From: Flavobacteriales bacterium
GTDB taxonomy: Bacteria > Bacteroidota > Bacteroidia > Flavobacteriales > TMED113
Assembly: GCA_002696965.1 (NCBI GenBank)
Contig: NZUB01000045.1
Span: 1 to 15,006, forward strand
Reading direction: 5' to 3'
DNA: 15,006 bases
Position numbers and translations under genes: made by a program. Below, in pieces: positions 1 through 8,259 of this stretch. Under the pieces are notes generated by a model. It was not told where the DNA came from. It searched no databases and saw nothing but the letters and a program-made list of their open reading frames with translations. Position 1 is the stretch's first letter; the number at the start of each line of letters is the position of its first letter.

Positions 1-1479
1 GCAATAGATAAAAGGTTAAAAAAAAAGATTCCTATCGACTTTTATGATTATGCAATATGTCAATCTTATATTGATACTGTAAGTCACTATGATGTAATAA
101 TACGTCGACATTCTAGGTGGTTAAATGCAGTAAGTATTAAAACCAATTCTAGTGAGGTTCTAGATTTATTATTGTCGCATAAGTTTATTAAAAAAATTAA
201 ACCTGTTTTAAAATTAAAGCCAGAAACAAAGTATTTTTCTAATGAATTATTAGATGTAAGTCCTTCATTAAGGCTCTCCTCTTCTTTATTATATGGTGCT
301 TCTTTTAATCAAATTGATATGTTAGGAGGAGTAGGGTTACATAATGAGGGATATTTAGGAAATGGCATTAATATTGCTGTTTTTGATGCTGGTTTCATTG
401 GGGTAGAATCATTACCTATTTTTGATAATTTATGGCTTAATAATCAAATTATAGATACCTATGATTTTGTTGATAATGACTCAGATGTTTTTGTTGGGAG
501 TGTTCACGGGACTATGGTTTTATCTACAATGGGGGGGTATATGGCTGATAGTTTAATAGGAACAGCCCCCGAAGCAAATTATATGTTATTTAGAACTGAA
601 GACTCAGCTTCAGAGACTTTAATAGAGGAAGACTATTGGGCAGCAGCAGCAGAATATGCGGATTCTGTTGGTGTAGATATTATTAATTCATCATTAGGCT
701 ATACTATTTTATATGATGACACATTAAATAGTCATTCATACATGGATATGGATGGTAATTCTACTATCATTACTAAAGCAGCTGATTTAGCAGCTTCTAG
801 GGGTATATTAGTTGTTAATAGTGCGGGTAATAGTGGAAATAGTAATTGGTATTATATTGGTGCACCTGCTGATGGTGATAGTGTTTTAGCTGTTGGAGCT
901 GTGAATGCAATGGGTCAAATTGCGTCTTTTAGCTCAAGAGGACCAACTTATGATGGACGTATTAAGCCTAATATATGTGCACAAGGTGTACTATCTACTG
1001 TAGCCGATCAAGATTCAACTATTAGATACGCAAATGGCACTTCCTTTTCAGCACCTATTATTGCAGGACTTTCGGCTTGTTTGTGGCAAGCATTATTAAC
1101 TGAAAAACCAGATGTAACTAATATGGATGTTTTTCAAGTTATTCAAGAATCTGCTCATTTATTTGAAAGCCCAAATGATTCCTTGGGTTATGGTATTCCT
1201 AATTTCTATTTAGGTTTTTTAAATGCTCTAGAATTAACACACCTTATAGATACTGTACAAGTATATCCTAATCCATATACTGATTATTTTGTTATTGATT
1301 ATTACATTAAGGAAGACTCTTATATAAAGATTTATAATTCCTTAGGGCAGATAATATTATCAAAATTTATTAAAAAAGATTTCAATAGGGTTATCGTCGA
1401 TGAATTGTCACAAATTTCTCAGGGGGTCTATTTTTTAACCATCAACAACTTACAATTACATCCGATTATTAAAAAATGA
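1..1479 (+). CDS. S8 subtilisin-like serine protease with T9SS C-terminal sorting domain (5' partial)
   Basis: Secreted serine endopeptidase of the subtilase (S8) family. The frame is open from base 1 with no stop, so the TTG at 172 is not the start: the first 57 visible codons read as pro-region sequence (for example DFYDYAICQSYIDTV), and the true start and signal peptide lie left of the window. Counting from base 1, the catalytic triad is Asp129 (AVFDAGF), His169 (VHGTMV) and Ser348 (GTSFSAP). Asn277 in NSAGNSG is the oxyanion-hole Asn. Residues about 419-492 form a type A T9SS sorting domain: VYPNP near the start, IKIYNSLGQ, QGVYFL, and a basic end in IIKK. The inferred route is Sec export, then T9SS release or attachment at the cell surface. 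The stop overlaps the next start as ATGA (1476-1479), suggesting translational coupling. Substrate is unknown. The family call is very safe. Confidence 0.95.
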   Translation, partial: AIDKRLKKKIPIDFYDYAICQSYIDTVSHYDVIIRRHSRWLNAVSIKTNSSEVLDLLLSHKFIKKIKPVLKLKPETKYFSNELLDVSPSLRLSSSLLYGASFNQIDMLGGVGLHNEGYLGNGINIAVFDAGFIGVESLPIFDNLWLNNQIIDTYDFVDNDSDVFVGSVHGTMVLSTMGGYMADSLIGTAPEANYMLFRTEDSASETLIEEDYWAAAAEYADSVGVDIINSSLGYTILYDDTLNSHSYMDMDGNSTIITKAADLAASRGILVVNSAGNSGNSNWYYIGAPADGDSVLAVGAVNAMGQIASFSSRGPTYDGRIKPNICAQGVLSTVADQDSTIRYANGTSFSAPIIAGLSACLWQALLTEKPDVTNMDVFQVIQESAHLFESPNDSLGYGIPNFYLGFLNALELTHLIDTVQVYPNPYTDYFVIDYYIKEDSYIKIYNSLGQIILSKFIKKDFNRVIVDELSQISQGVYFLTINNLQLHPIIKK

Positions 1480-2417
1480 AAAACAAGATTACACAATTAT
1501 TTTCTATTAAATATCCCCTTATTCAAGCTGGCATGGTCTGGTGTAGCGGCTGGAGGTTAGCATCTGCTGTAAGTAATAATGGGGGATTAGGTATTATAGG
1601 TTCGGGATCTATGAGACCAGATGTTTTAAGGGAACATATACAAAAATGCCGTTCTAATACACAATTTAATTTTGCTGTTAATTTACCTCTTCTTTTTCCT
1701 TATGCTGCTGAGCATATTGATGTAATTATTCAGGAAAAGGTGCCAATAGTATTTACATCCGCTGGTAATCCGGAAATTTGGACTCAAAAATTAAAAAATC
1801 ATAATATAATAGTTGTTCATGTTGTTTCTAATTTAAAATTTGCACTAAAGGCAATTAATGCAGGAGTTGATGCACTAGTATGTGAAGGTTTTGAGGCAGG
1901 TGGTCATAATGGTAAAGAAGAAACAACAAGTTTTTGTCTAATACCATTAATTAAAAAAAATGTGGATATACCTTTAATTGCAGCAGGTGGTATATCTTCT
2001 GGAAAATCGATGTTAGCTGCTATGATTTTAGGGGCTGATGGTGTGCAAGTTGGAAGTCGATTTGTTATGTCTCAAGAAAGTTCAGCTCACATTAATTTTA
2101 AAAATAAAATTTTATCTTTAAAAGCTGGAGATACAATTCTAACTTTAAAAGAAATTACTCCTGTAAGAATGATAAAGAATGATTTTTATTTTGAATTAAA
2201 AAATGCGTATTTAAAGAATGCATCAGTAGAAGAATTAAGCAACATCCTAGGTAAAGGAAGGGCTAAAAAGGGGATGTTTTTAGGTGATTTGGTAAATGGT
2301 GAATTAGAGATTGGTCAAATCTCTTGTTTGTTAGATAGTATTCAACCTGCTTCTGAAATTATTGAGGAAATTATAACCGAATTTAACTTAGCTAAAATCA
2401 AGGTTTCTCAATTATAA
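1476..2417 (+). CDS. NAD(P)H-dependent flavin oxidoreductase, nitronate monooxygenase / FabK-like
   Basis: Cytosolic FMN-dependent TIM-barrel enzyme of the 2-nitropropane dioxygenase family, 313 aa, which is normal length. Visible blocks are PLIQAGM (residues 14-20), the glycine-rich NNGGLGIIGSGS (34-45), EGFEAGGHNG (137-146), the phosphate-binding AAGGIS (169-174) and GADGVQVGSRF (187-197). The AGGH motif with His144 is shared with FabK, the flavin enoyl-ACP reductase, as well as with many proteins labelled nitronate monooxygenase. The sequence therefore does not separate fatty-acid synthesis from nitronate detoxification. The neighbours do not decide it either: no fab genes are visible. The start overlaps the protease stop (ATGA) and no upstream promoter is needed. 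Family membership is firm; the substrate is undetermined. Confidence 0.88.
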   Translation: MKNKITQLFSIKYPLIQAGMVWCSGWRLASAVSNNGGLGIIGSGSMRPDVLREHIQKCRSNTQFNFAVNLPLLFPYAAEHIDVIIQEKVPIVFTSAGNPEIWTQKLKNHNIIVVHVVSNLKFALKAINAGVDALVCEGFEAGGHNGKEETTSFCLIPLIKKNVDIPLIAAGGISSGKSMLAAMILGADGVQVGSRFVMSQESSAHINFKNKILSLKAGDTILTLKEITPVRMIKNDFYFELKNAYLKNASVEELSNILGKGRAKKGMFLGDLVNGELEIGQISCLLDSIQPASEIIEEIITEFNLAKIKVSQL

Positions 2418-2441
2418 TATGGTTTATTTTACTTTATTTCT

Positions 2442-2449
2442 TAAATTTG
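2442..2449 (+). promoter_or_regulatory. Candidate Bacteroidota-type -7 promoter element upstream of guaB
   Basis: TAAATTTG fits the Bacteroidota sigma-A consensus TAnnTTTG exactly. It lies in the only sizeable gap of the plus-strand cluster (2418-2473), 24 bases before the guaB ATG. A clear -33 TTTG or TTG is not visible at the expected distance (the region reads ATGGTTTATTTT), so the site is only half supported. If real, guaB and the foldase genes could be transcribed independently of the protease and flavoenzyme genes. Confidence 0.4.
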
Positions 2450-2473
2450 CCCCCCATTTACAAAATTGTTTTT

Positions 2474-3937
2474 ATGAATTTTGATCGTTTGTTAAAAGAA
2501 GGTTTGACATTTGATGATGCCTTATTAGTTCCATCATATTCAGAGGTTTTACCAAATGATGTTTCTGTTAATACTTTTTTTTCCAAGAATATTAAGCTGA
2601 GTATTCCAATAGTATCTGCTGCTATGGACACCATATCAGAATCACAAATGGCTATTGGTTTATCAAGAGAGGGTGGAATTTCGGTGATTCATAAAAATAT
2701 GTCTATTGATGATCAAGTAAAACATGTAACTGCTGTTAAAAGATCTGAAAGTGGAGTGATTTTAAACCCAATTACATTATTTAGTACAGCTACAGCGTCT
2801 GAGGCCCAGCAAATAATGATAGATAATAATATTGGTGGTATACCCATTCTTAATAACAGCCATAAGTTAGTTGGTATTATTACAAATAGAGATTTAAGAT
2901 TTGAAAAAAACTTAAATCAGAATGTAGCTAATATTATGACTTCAAATAATTTAATTACAACAGATAAATCTACTTCATTAGCAGAAGCAGAAGCTATTTT
3001 ACAAAAAAATCGTATTGAAAAATTACCAGTCGTAGATCAAGAGAATAACTTAATAGGTCTTATTACCTACAGAGATATTATGAAGGTAAAAGAACAACCG
3101 AAGGCATGTAAAGATTCTTTAGGAAGATTGCGTGTTGCAGCTGCTATTGGTGTGGGGTCTGATAGCATATTAAGAGCAGAAAGATTAGTGGATTCCGGTG
3201 TGGATGCACTAGTTATTGACACTGCACATGGACATAGTAAACTAGTAGTTGATACATTAATTGAAATTAAATTAAAATTCCCTAAAATAGACTGTGTTGT
3301 GGGTAATATTGCTACCCCTGAAGCTGCAAAATTATTGATTTCTAAAGGGGCAGATGCATTAAAAGTTGGTATTGGTCCTGGCTCTATTTGTACTACTAGA
3401 GTTATATCTGGTGTGGGTGTGCCTCAATTAACAGCTATTTATGAGGTTTCAAAAATTGCTAACGAAGCTAATATACCTGTTATTGCAGACGGTGGTATTC
3501 GTTTTTCAGGTGATATAGTTAAAGCACTTGCAGCTGGTTCTTCCTCTGTGATGCTTGGTTCTTTATTAGCTGGTTTAGAAGAGTCACCTGGAGAAACAGT
3601 TATTTATGAGGGTAGGAAATTTAAAACTTATAGAGGTATGGGGTCTATTGATGCAATGCAAAGAGGATCTGCTGATAGATACTTTCAGGATGTGAAAAAT
3701 ACTAATAAAATGATTCCTGAGGGAATAGTTGGGAGAGTGCCATATAAAGGAAAATTAAAAGAAGTTCTTTTCCAGTATATAGGTGGCTTAAGGTCAGGTA
3801 TGGGATATTGTGGAGCGAAAGATTTATTACAACTAAGACGTGCTAAATTCACAAAGATTACACATGCTGGCGTTAATGAAAGTCATCCACATAATGTTAC
3901 AATAACCAAGGAGGCTCCAAATTATAGTCGACGATAA
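2474..3937 (+). CDS. guaB: Inosine-5'-monophosphate dehydrogenase
   Basis: Catalyses the NAD-dependent oxidation of IMP to XMP, the committed step of GTP synthesis, in the cytosol. The ATG at 2474 gives 487 aa starting MNFDRLLKEGLTFDD, the usual bacterial IMPDH N-terminus and length. The TTG at 2447 would add nine unrelated residues and sits inside a promoter-like motif, so I reject it. The TIM-barrel start is LTFDDALLVP (11-20). Two CBS domains occupy roughly 95-205 (GGIPILNNSHKLVGIITNRD and IEKLPVVD blocks). The catalytic loop is GPGSICTTR with nucleophile Cys306. IADGGIRFSGD (337-347) is the phosphate-binding region, and YRGMGSIDAM (386-395) precedes the flap. All key residues are present, so it should be active and CBS-regulated. 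No Shine-Dalgarno sequence is obvious. Confidence 0.98.
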   Translation: MNFDRLLKEGLTFDDALLVPSYSEVLPNDVSVNTFFSKNIKLSIPIVSAAMDTISESQMAIGLSREGGISVIHKNMSIDDQVKHVTAVKRSESGVILNPITLFSTATASEAQQIMIDNNIGGIPILNNSHKLVGIITNRDLRFEKNLNQNVANIMTSNNLITTDKSTSLAEAEAILQKNRIEKLPVVDQENNLIGLITYRDIMKVKEQPKACKDSLGRLRVAAAIGVGSDSILRAERLVDSGVDALVIDTAHGHSKLVVDTLIEIKLKFPKIDCVVGNIATPEAAKLLISKGADALKVGIGPGSICTTRVISGVGVPQLTAIYEVSKIANEANIPVIADGGIRFSGDIVKALAAGSSSVMLGSLLAGLEESPGETVIYEGRKFKTYRGMGSIDAMQRGSADRYFQDVKNTNKMIPEGIVGRVPYKGKLKEVLFQYIGGLRSGMGYCGAKDLLQLRRAKFTKITHAGVNESHPHNVTITKEAPNYSRR

Positions 3938-3950
3938 ATTAAATTATATA

Positions 3951-6080
3951 ATGAAAAAACAGATTTTATATTTTACACTTTTTATTTTTTGTCATCTATT
4001 TTCACAAGATGTTAATACTCTTTTTTCTATTGGAAGTACAAAAATAGATGTGAATGATTTTATGCAAAATTATTATAAGAATAAGCTAGATACTGACACA
4101 TTGAATTTACAAGAGTCCTTAAAAGAATATTTAGATTTATACATCAAGTTTAAGTTAAAGGTAGTAGAAGCGGAGCAATTAGGCCTAGATACTATACCAT
4201 CTTTTATAAGGGAACTAGAGGGGTATCGTAGACAGTTAGTAAAACCTTATTTAACAGACAATACGGTTTCGGAATTTTTATTAGAAGAAGCTTATGAAAG
4301 GTTACAATATGAGGTTTCAGCAAGTCACATTTTAATACAAATTGATGATAATAATGATACCATACAAGCTTATAATAAAGCTGTTGATTTGAAAAAAAAA
4401 TTAGATGATGGTGCAAATTTTATCAGTTTAGCTCAAAAATTCTCAGATGACCCCTCTGTTAAGGAAAATAATGGAGATTTGGGGTATTTTTCTGCTTTAT
4501 ATATGGTTTATCCATTTGAGACAGCAGCATATAACACTTCTAAAGGTAGTATTTCTGAGATAGTCAGAACAAGATTTGGGTATCATATTTTGAAAGTCAA
4601 TGATAAACGCTTATCTAGAGGAGAAGTCAAAGTGGCACATATTTTAATTAGAAATAATAATGACAGTAAGAGCATATTGAATTCAAAAAATAAAATAACT
4701 GAAATTTATGATTCACTTTTAGTGGGTGTAAATTTCACTGATTTAGCAAAAAAATTCTCAGATGATAAGAAGTCTGCTATTAATGGTGGAGAATTAGATT
4801 GGTTTGGTACAAATAAAATGGTAAAAAAGTTTGAAGATGTTTCCTTTTCTTTAGATTCAATAAATGCCTTTTCTTCTCCATTTCAAACAGAATTTGGCTG
4901 GCATATTGTTAAATTAATTGATAAAAAAAATCTACCACCATTTAATGAAATAAAATCATCTCTTGAAAAACGCATAGAGCGAGATTCAAGATCTCAAAAA
5001 ACCAGGAATGTGGTATTGGAAAAATTGAAAAAAGAATGGGGTTTTGTTGAAAATATTCATGCAAAAAACTTTTTTTATAATGTTATAAATGAGGATTTTA
5101 TAAAAGGAGGAAGTATTTTAGATAAACTTAATGGGACTGGTCACATTATGTTTGTGTTTAACAATCAGTATGATACTCAACAGCGTTATGTTTTTCAAGA
5201 AGATTTTGCAAAATTTTTAATTTCGTTTCAATCCAGATTAAAATCGAAAAATATCGATAATTTCAATTTAATTATTGATGAGTTATATAATACGTTTAAA
5301 GAGCAAAAAATTTTAGAGATTGAAAGTGCTAATTTAGAATACAAATATGATGAATTTAGGTTGTTGTACAATGAGTATCACGATGGTATTTTAATGTATC
5401 AATTACAAAAAGATGAAGTGTGGGATAAAGCAATTACTGATACGCTAGGTTTACAGAGTTATTATGCTGAAAATAAATCAAATTATATTTGGCCCAATAG
5501 AGTACATGCTCAAATTTACACATGTAAAGACTTAAGTGTTTTAAATAGAGTAAAGCGAAAATTAAGGAGAGGTTTTGTTGGTCAAAAATTATTAAATGAT
5601 ATTAATAAGTCATCATCCTTAAATCTGTCAATGATAGATGATGTCTTTGCTCATGGAGATAATTCACTTGTTGATAAATTGATTTTTGATGTAGCATTTG
5701 ATTCTATTAATCAAGATGATTTCATTGTAACTAATGAAAACAGTATTATGTATATAGATAGCTTATTACCAGCTTCATATAAATCATTAGAAGATGTTAA
5801 GGGTTTAGTTATTTCAGATTATCAATCTTTTTTAGAAAAAAAATGGTTAAGTAAATTAGAGAAGAAACATGAAATTGTTATTAATAATGAATTATTTGTT
5901 TTAGCGCAAACAGGAGCCTTAAGTATTAATATGGGTGATGTTGATTATAGCAAAGAAAGTATTGATGTAGTAAGTTTTTCTTCGGTATTTGCAAAAACTG
6001 TCAGTTTATTAGGATCTTCTAAAGACACATTTTTTGGTTGGAACGGTCAAATCTATAACACAGAAATCAATTCACCATAG
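3951..6080 (+). CDS. Periplasmic peptidyl-prolyl cis-trans isomerase with two parvulin domains
   Basis: Exported proline isomerase and foldase, 709 aa. Residues 1-18 form a signal peptide (MKKQILYFTLFIFCHLFS), with probable cleavage before Gln19. A SurA/PrsA-type N-terminal helical region spans about 20-115. The first parvulin domain is about 121-217 (SASHILIQ, FSDDPSVKENNGDLGYFS, FGYHILKV) and the second about 226-324 (VAHILIR, FSDDKKSAINGGELDWFG, FGWHIVKL). The remaining 380 residues are a C-terminal region with no catalytic motif I recognise; its DGILMYQLQKDEVWDKA segment resembles the C-terminal part of long Bacteroidota foldases. It lies 13 bases after guaB, and its stop TAG directly abuts the ATG of the next gene. 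It probably assists folding of outer-membrane or secreted proteins. The family call is firm; clients are unknown. Confidence 0.9.
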   Translation: MKKQILYFTLFIFCHLFSQDVNTLFSIGSTKIDVNDFMQNYYKNKLDTDTLNLQESLKEYLDLYIKFKLKVVEAEQLGLDTIPSFIRELEGYRRQLVKPYLTDNTVSEFLLEEAYERLQYEVSASHILIQIDDNNDTIQAYNKAVDLKKKLDDGANFISLAQKFSDDPSVKENNGDLGYFSALYMVYPFETAAYNTSKGSISEIVRTRFGYHILKVNDKRLSRGEVKVAHILIRNNNDSKSILNSKNKITEIYDSLLVGVNFTDLAKKFSDDKKSAINGGELDWFGTNKMVKKFEDVSFSLDSINAFSSPFQTEFGWHIVKLIDKKNLPPFNEIKSSLEKRIERDSRSQKTRNVVLEKLKKEWGFVENIHAKNFFYNVINEDFIKGGSILDKLNGTGHIMFVFNNQYDTQQRYVFQEDFAKFLISFQSRLKSKNIDNFNLIIDELYNTFKEQKILEIESANLEYKYDEFRLLYNEYHDGILMYQLQKDEVWDKAITDTLGLQSYYAENKSNYIWPNRVHAQIYTCKDLSVLNRVKRKLRRGFVGQKLLNDINKSSSLNLSMIDDVFAHGDNSLVDKLIFDVAFDSINQDDFIVTNENSIMYIDSLLPASYKSLEDVKGLVISDYQSFLEKKWLSKLEKKHEIVINNELFVLAQTGALSINMGDVDYSKESIDVVSFSSVFAKTVSLLGSSKDTFFGWNGQIYNTEINSP

Positions 6081-6914
6081 ATGCTTAAGCGTTTTTTTTT
6101 TGTAATATGCCTGTTTATTTTTTTTACTTGTCAGAATAAAGAAGATAATAGAAAGAGAGTAGCCAGGGTTTTTGATAATTATTTATACTTTGATCAACTA
6201 CCAACTCCACCTAATGCTCAGGATAGTTTGATTTTCACAACCAATTTTATTAACCAATGGGCTACTAAAGAACTTTTATTCAATAAAGCAAAATTTAATA
6301 TTGATGATAGTGGACCATCTTATATTGATAGCCTCGTTCAGTTGTATAAGTCTTCTTTACTAACACACTACTATAAGCAATCTTTAATACAGATGCATTT
6401 AGATACGATTGTAGATGATACATTAGTAATTAATTATTATCAAAATAATATTGACAATTTTCCCTTAAAAGAAGATTTAGTGAAGTTAAATTATGTGAAA
6501 ATCAAAAGAATAGCTCCCAATATTCAGTATTTAAAAGATAATTTTCCATCTAATAGTACTGAATTCCAAGATTATTGTGTGCAGTTTGCTGAAAAATTTT
6601 TTTTAGGTAATGTTGATTGGGTGAGCTGGCTAGATGTTATTGATGAGTTACCTGTAGAATTTTTTGATTTTTTAATGAATACACAAAAAAATTTAAAAAA
6701 AAATAATATAATAGAGTTAGAAGATTCAACTTACCAGTATTTTCTTTTTATACAAGATTTTAAAACAAAAGGTACTTCTTCACCGTTAGAATATGTATCT
6801 TCGTTAATCGAAAAAATCATTATTAATAAACGAAAAAAAGAACTTGTTAATAATATTGAACGTGATTTAGTGGAAGATGCTATAATAAATAATAATTTTG
6901 AATTATATGATTAG
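6081..6914 (+). CDS. Probable lipoprotein in the foldase cluster, SurA-like helical region without visible parvulin domain
   Basis: I do not recognise a named family. The 277-aa product starts with a basic, strongly hydrophobic leader (MLKRFFFVICLFIFF) ending in TCQNKED. Cys17 is a plausible lipidation site, although FFTC is an imperfect lipobox. Acidic and basic residues follow the Cys at once, as in Bacteroidota surface-lipoprotein export signals. The mature part is mostly helical in character and includes YLYFDQLPTPP (about 33-43), ATKELLFNKAKFNIDDSG, and a tail rich in Lys, Asn and Glu. The ATKELLFNKAK segment recalls the N-terminal helical domain of SurA-type foldases. No HILI, GGDLG or FGYHI parvulin blocks are visible. 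It is packed between two double-parvulin genes, with no gap before it and an 8-base overlap after it, so a chaperone or accessory role in the same pathway is inferred. Confidence 0.7.
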   Translation: MLKRFFFVICLFIFFTCQNKEDNRKRVARVFDNYLYFDQLPTPPNAQDSLIFTTNFINQWATKELLFNKAKFNIDDSGPSYIDSLVQLYKSSLLTHYYKQSLIQMHLDTIVDDTLVINYYQNNIDNFPLKEDLVKLNYVKIKRIAPNIQYLKDNFPSNSTEFQDYCVQFAEKFFLGNVDWVSWLDVIDELPVEFFDFLMNTQKNLKKNNIIELEDSTYQYFLFIQDFKTKGTSSPLEYVSSLIEKIIINKRKKELVNNIERDLVEDAIINNNFELYD

Positions 6915-8259
6915 ATTTTTGGTATTTATATGTGTGCTGTTACATGTTGCGTATTCTTATGCACAAGAAAATCAAAGTGTGTTAGTAGAAGGTGTTTTTG
7001 CCGTTATTGGAGATCATGTGATTTTTTACAGTGATATTGAAGATCAGATTTTACAGTATAGACATCAAGGATTAATTATTAATAATGAGGATAGTATTAG
7101 AGATAAAATAATTGAAGATTTATTTTATCAAAAAATCTTGTTACATTTTGCGGCACAAGATAGTTTAGAGGTTGATGTTTCAGAACTTGATAACACAGTT
7201 AATCAACGTATATTGTTTTTTCAAGAACAATTAGGTTCACAAGAAAAAGTTGAGAATTACTTTAACAAATCAATTGATGAATTAATTGATGAATTAACAC
7301 CAATGATTCAAAATCAATTATTAATTCAAAAAATGCAATTCCAAATAACTAAAGATGTCAATGTTTCACCACTAGATGTAGAAAATTTTTATCATTCTTT
7401 TACTGAAGACAGTCTTCCTATAATTCCAGATCAGTATCAAGTAGCCCAAATTCTTAGAACACCAAAAGCTGCTGAAATAGCTGTAGAGGAAACATTATCT
7501 AAATTAGAGGATTTGAGAGAACGAATTTTGAATGGAGCAGATTTTGCAACTATGGCTATTTTATATTCTGAAGACCCAGGTTCTTCTCGTAATGGTGGGG
7601 CATATTATAATATTAAAAAGGGAGAGTTTGTTAGAGAGTTTGAGTCAATAGCATTTAGCTTAGATATTGACGAGTTATCTGAAATATTTAAAACGGAATA
7701 TGGCTATCATATTGCTCAATTAATTCAAAGAAAAGGAAACAAAATAGATGTTAGGCATATTTTAATGACTCCTAAAATATCTAATAATGATATGTTAGTA
7801 GCAAAAGATTTTTTAGATTCACTAAGGCTAGAGATTATGGATGATGAAATTGCGTTTGAAGTAGCTTCTAAAAAGTTTTCCTCAGATAAAGCTACACGTT
7901 ATAATGGGGGCTTACTAATTAATCCCAATACAAATAATTCTTTTTTCACTAAAGATGATTTAGATCGTGTTGTTTATAACGAAATATCTACATTATCTAT
8001 TGGTGCTATAACAAAGCCTATTTATATTAAGCTTCAAAATGGAGAAGAAGCTTATCGAATTATTAAACTGGTTGATAAAAAGGAGGAACATTCTGCAAAT
8101 TTAGATGATGATTATGTATTTTTGAAAAATTATTGCTTTCAATTAAAGAAGGAGGGACTTTTACAGAATTGGTATCAAAAAAATATACATAAATTACATA
8201 TTCAATTTACAGATGATTCATCAGAATATGATTTTTATAATAATTTATTAGAACAATGA
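6907..8259 (+). CDS. surA: SurA-like periplasmic chaperone / peptidyl-prolyl isomerase
   Basis: Exported chaperone-isomerase likely to escort outer-membrane proteins. I choose the ATG at 6907 (450 aa) because it begins a clean signal peptide, MIRFLVFICVLLHVAYSYA, cut before Gln20; the in-frame TTG at 6898 only adds MNY. The SurA N-terminal domain is about 28-160, opening with VFAVIGDHVIFYSDIEDQI, a hallmark of SurA proteins. The first parvulin domain is about 177-275 (VAQILRT, YSEDPGSSRNGGAYY, YGYHIAQL). The second is about 281-390 (VRHILMTP, FSSDKATRYNGGLL, AYRIIKLVD) and looks more diverged. The gene overlaps the preceding lipoprotein gene by 8 bases and moxR by ATGA (8256-8259), so all three are probably co-translated. 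SurA is the best named match; Bacteroidota carry several related foldases, so one-to-one orthology with E. coli SurA is not certain. Confidence 0.9.
   Translation: MIRFLVFICVLLHVAYSYAQENQSVLVEGVFAVIGDHVIFYSDIEDQILQYRHQGLIINNEDSIRDKIIEDLFYQKILLHFAAQDSLEVDVSELDNTVNQRILFFQEQLGSQEKVENYFNKSIDELIDELTPMIQNQLLIQKMQFQITKDVNVSPLDVENFYHSFTEDSLPIIPDQYQVAQILRTPKAAEIAVEETLSKLEDLRERILNGADFATMAILYSEDPGSSRNGGAYYNIKKGEFVREFESIAFSLDIDELSEIFKTEYGYHIAQLIQRKGNKIDVRHILMTPKISNNDMLVAKDFLDSLRLEIMDDEIAFEVASKKFSSDKATRYNGGLLINPNTNNSFFTKDDLDRVVYNEISTLSIGAITKPIYIKLQNGEEAYRIIKLVDKKEEHSANLDDDYVFLKNYCFQLKKEGLLQNWYQKNIHKLHIQFTDDSSEYDFYNNLLEQ
7273..7296 (+). repeat. Perfect 12-base tandem duplication inside surA
   Basis: ATTGATGAATTA occurs twice back to back and encodes IDELIDEL in the N-terminal helical domain of the SurA-like protein. 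The unit is a multiple of three, so a change in copy number would keep the frame. It is probably a chance or recent microduplication. Confidence 0.8.

Noticed and set aside
531..537. G7 run in the protease gene as a possible frameshift
   Set aside because: The frame continues correctly across it (STMGGYM) and His and Ser motifs lie in the same frame on both sides, so there is no sign of error.
4204..4416. 70-aa open frame on the minus strand inside the first foldase gene
   Set aside because: It lies wholly within a well-supported foldase gene, is His/Tyr/Leu-rich without family motifs, and looks like a shadow.
6898..6906. TTG start for the SurA-like gene
   Set aside because: It adds only MNY before a good ATG that begins a canonical signal peptide.
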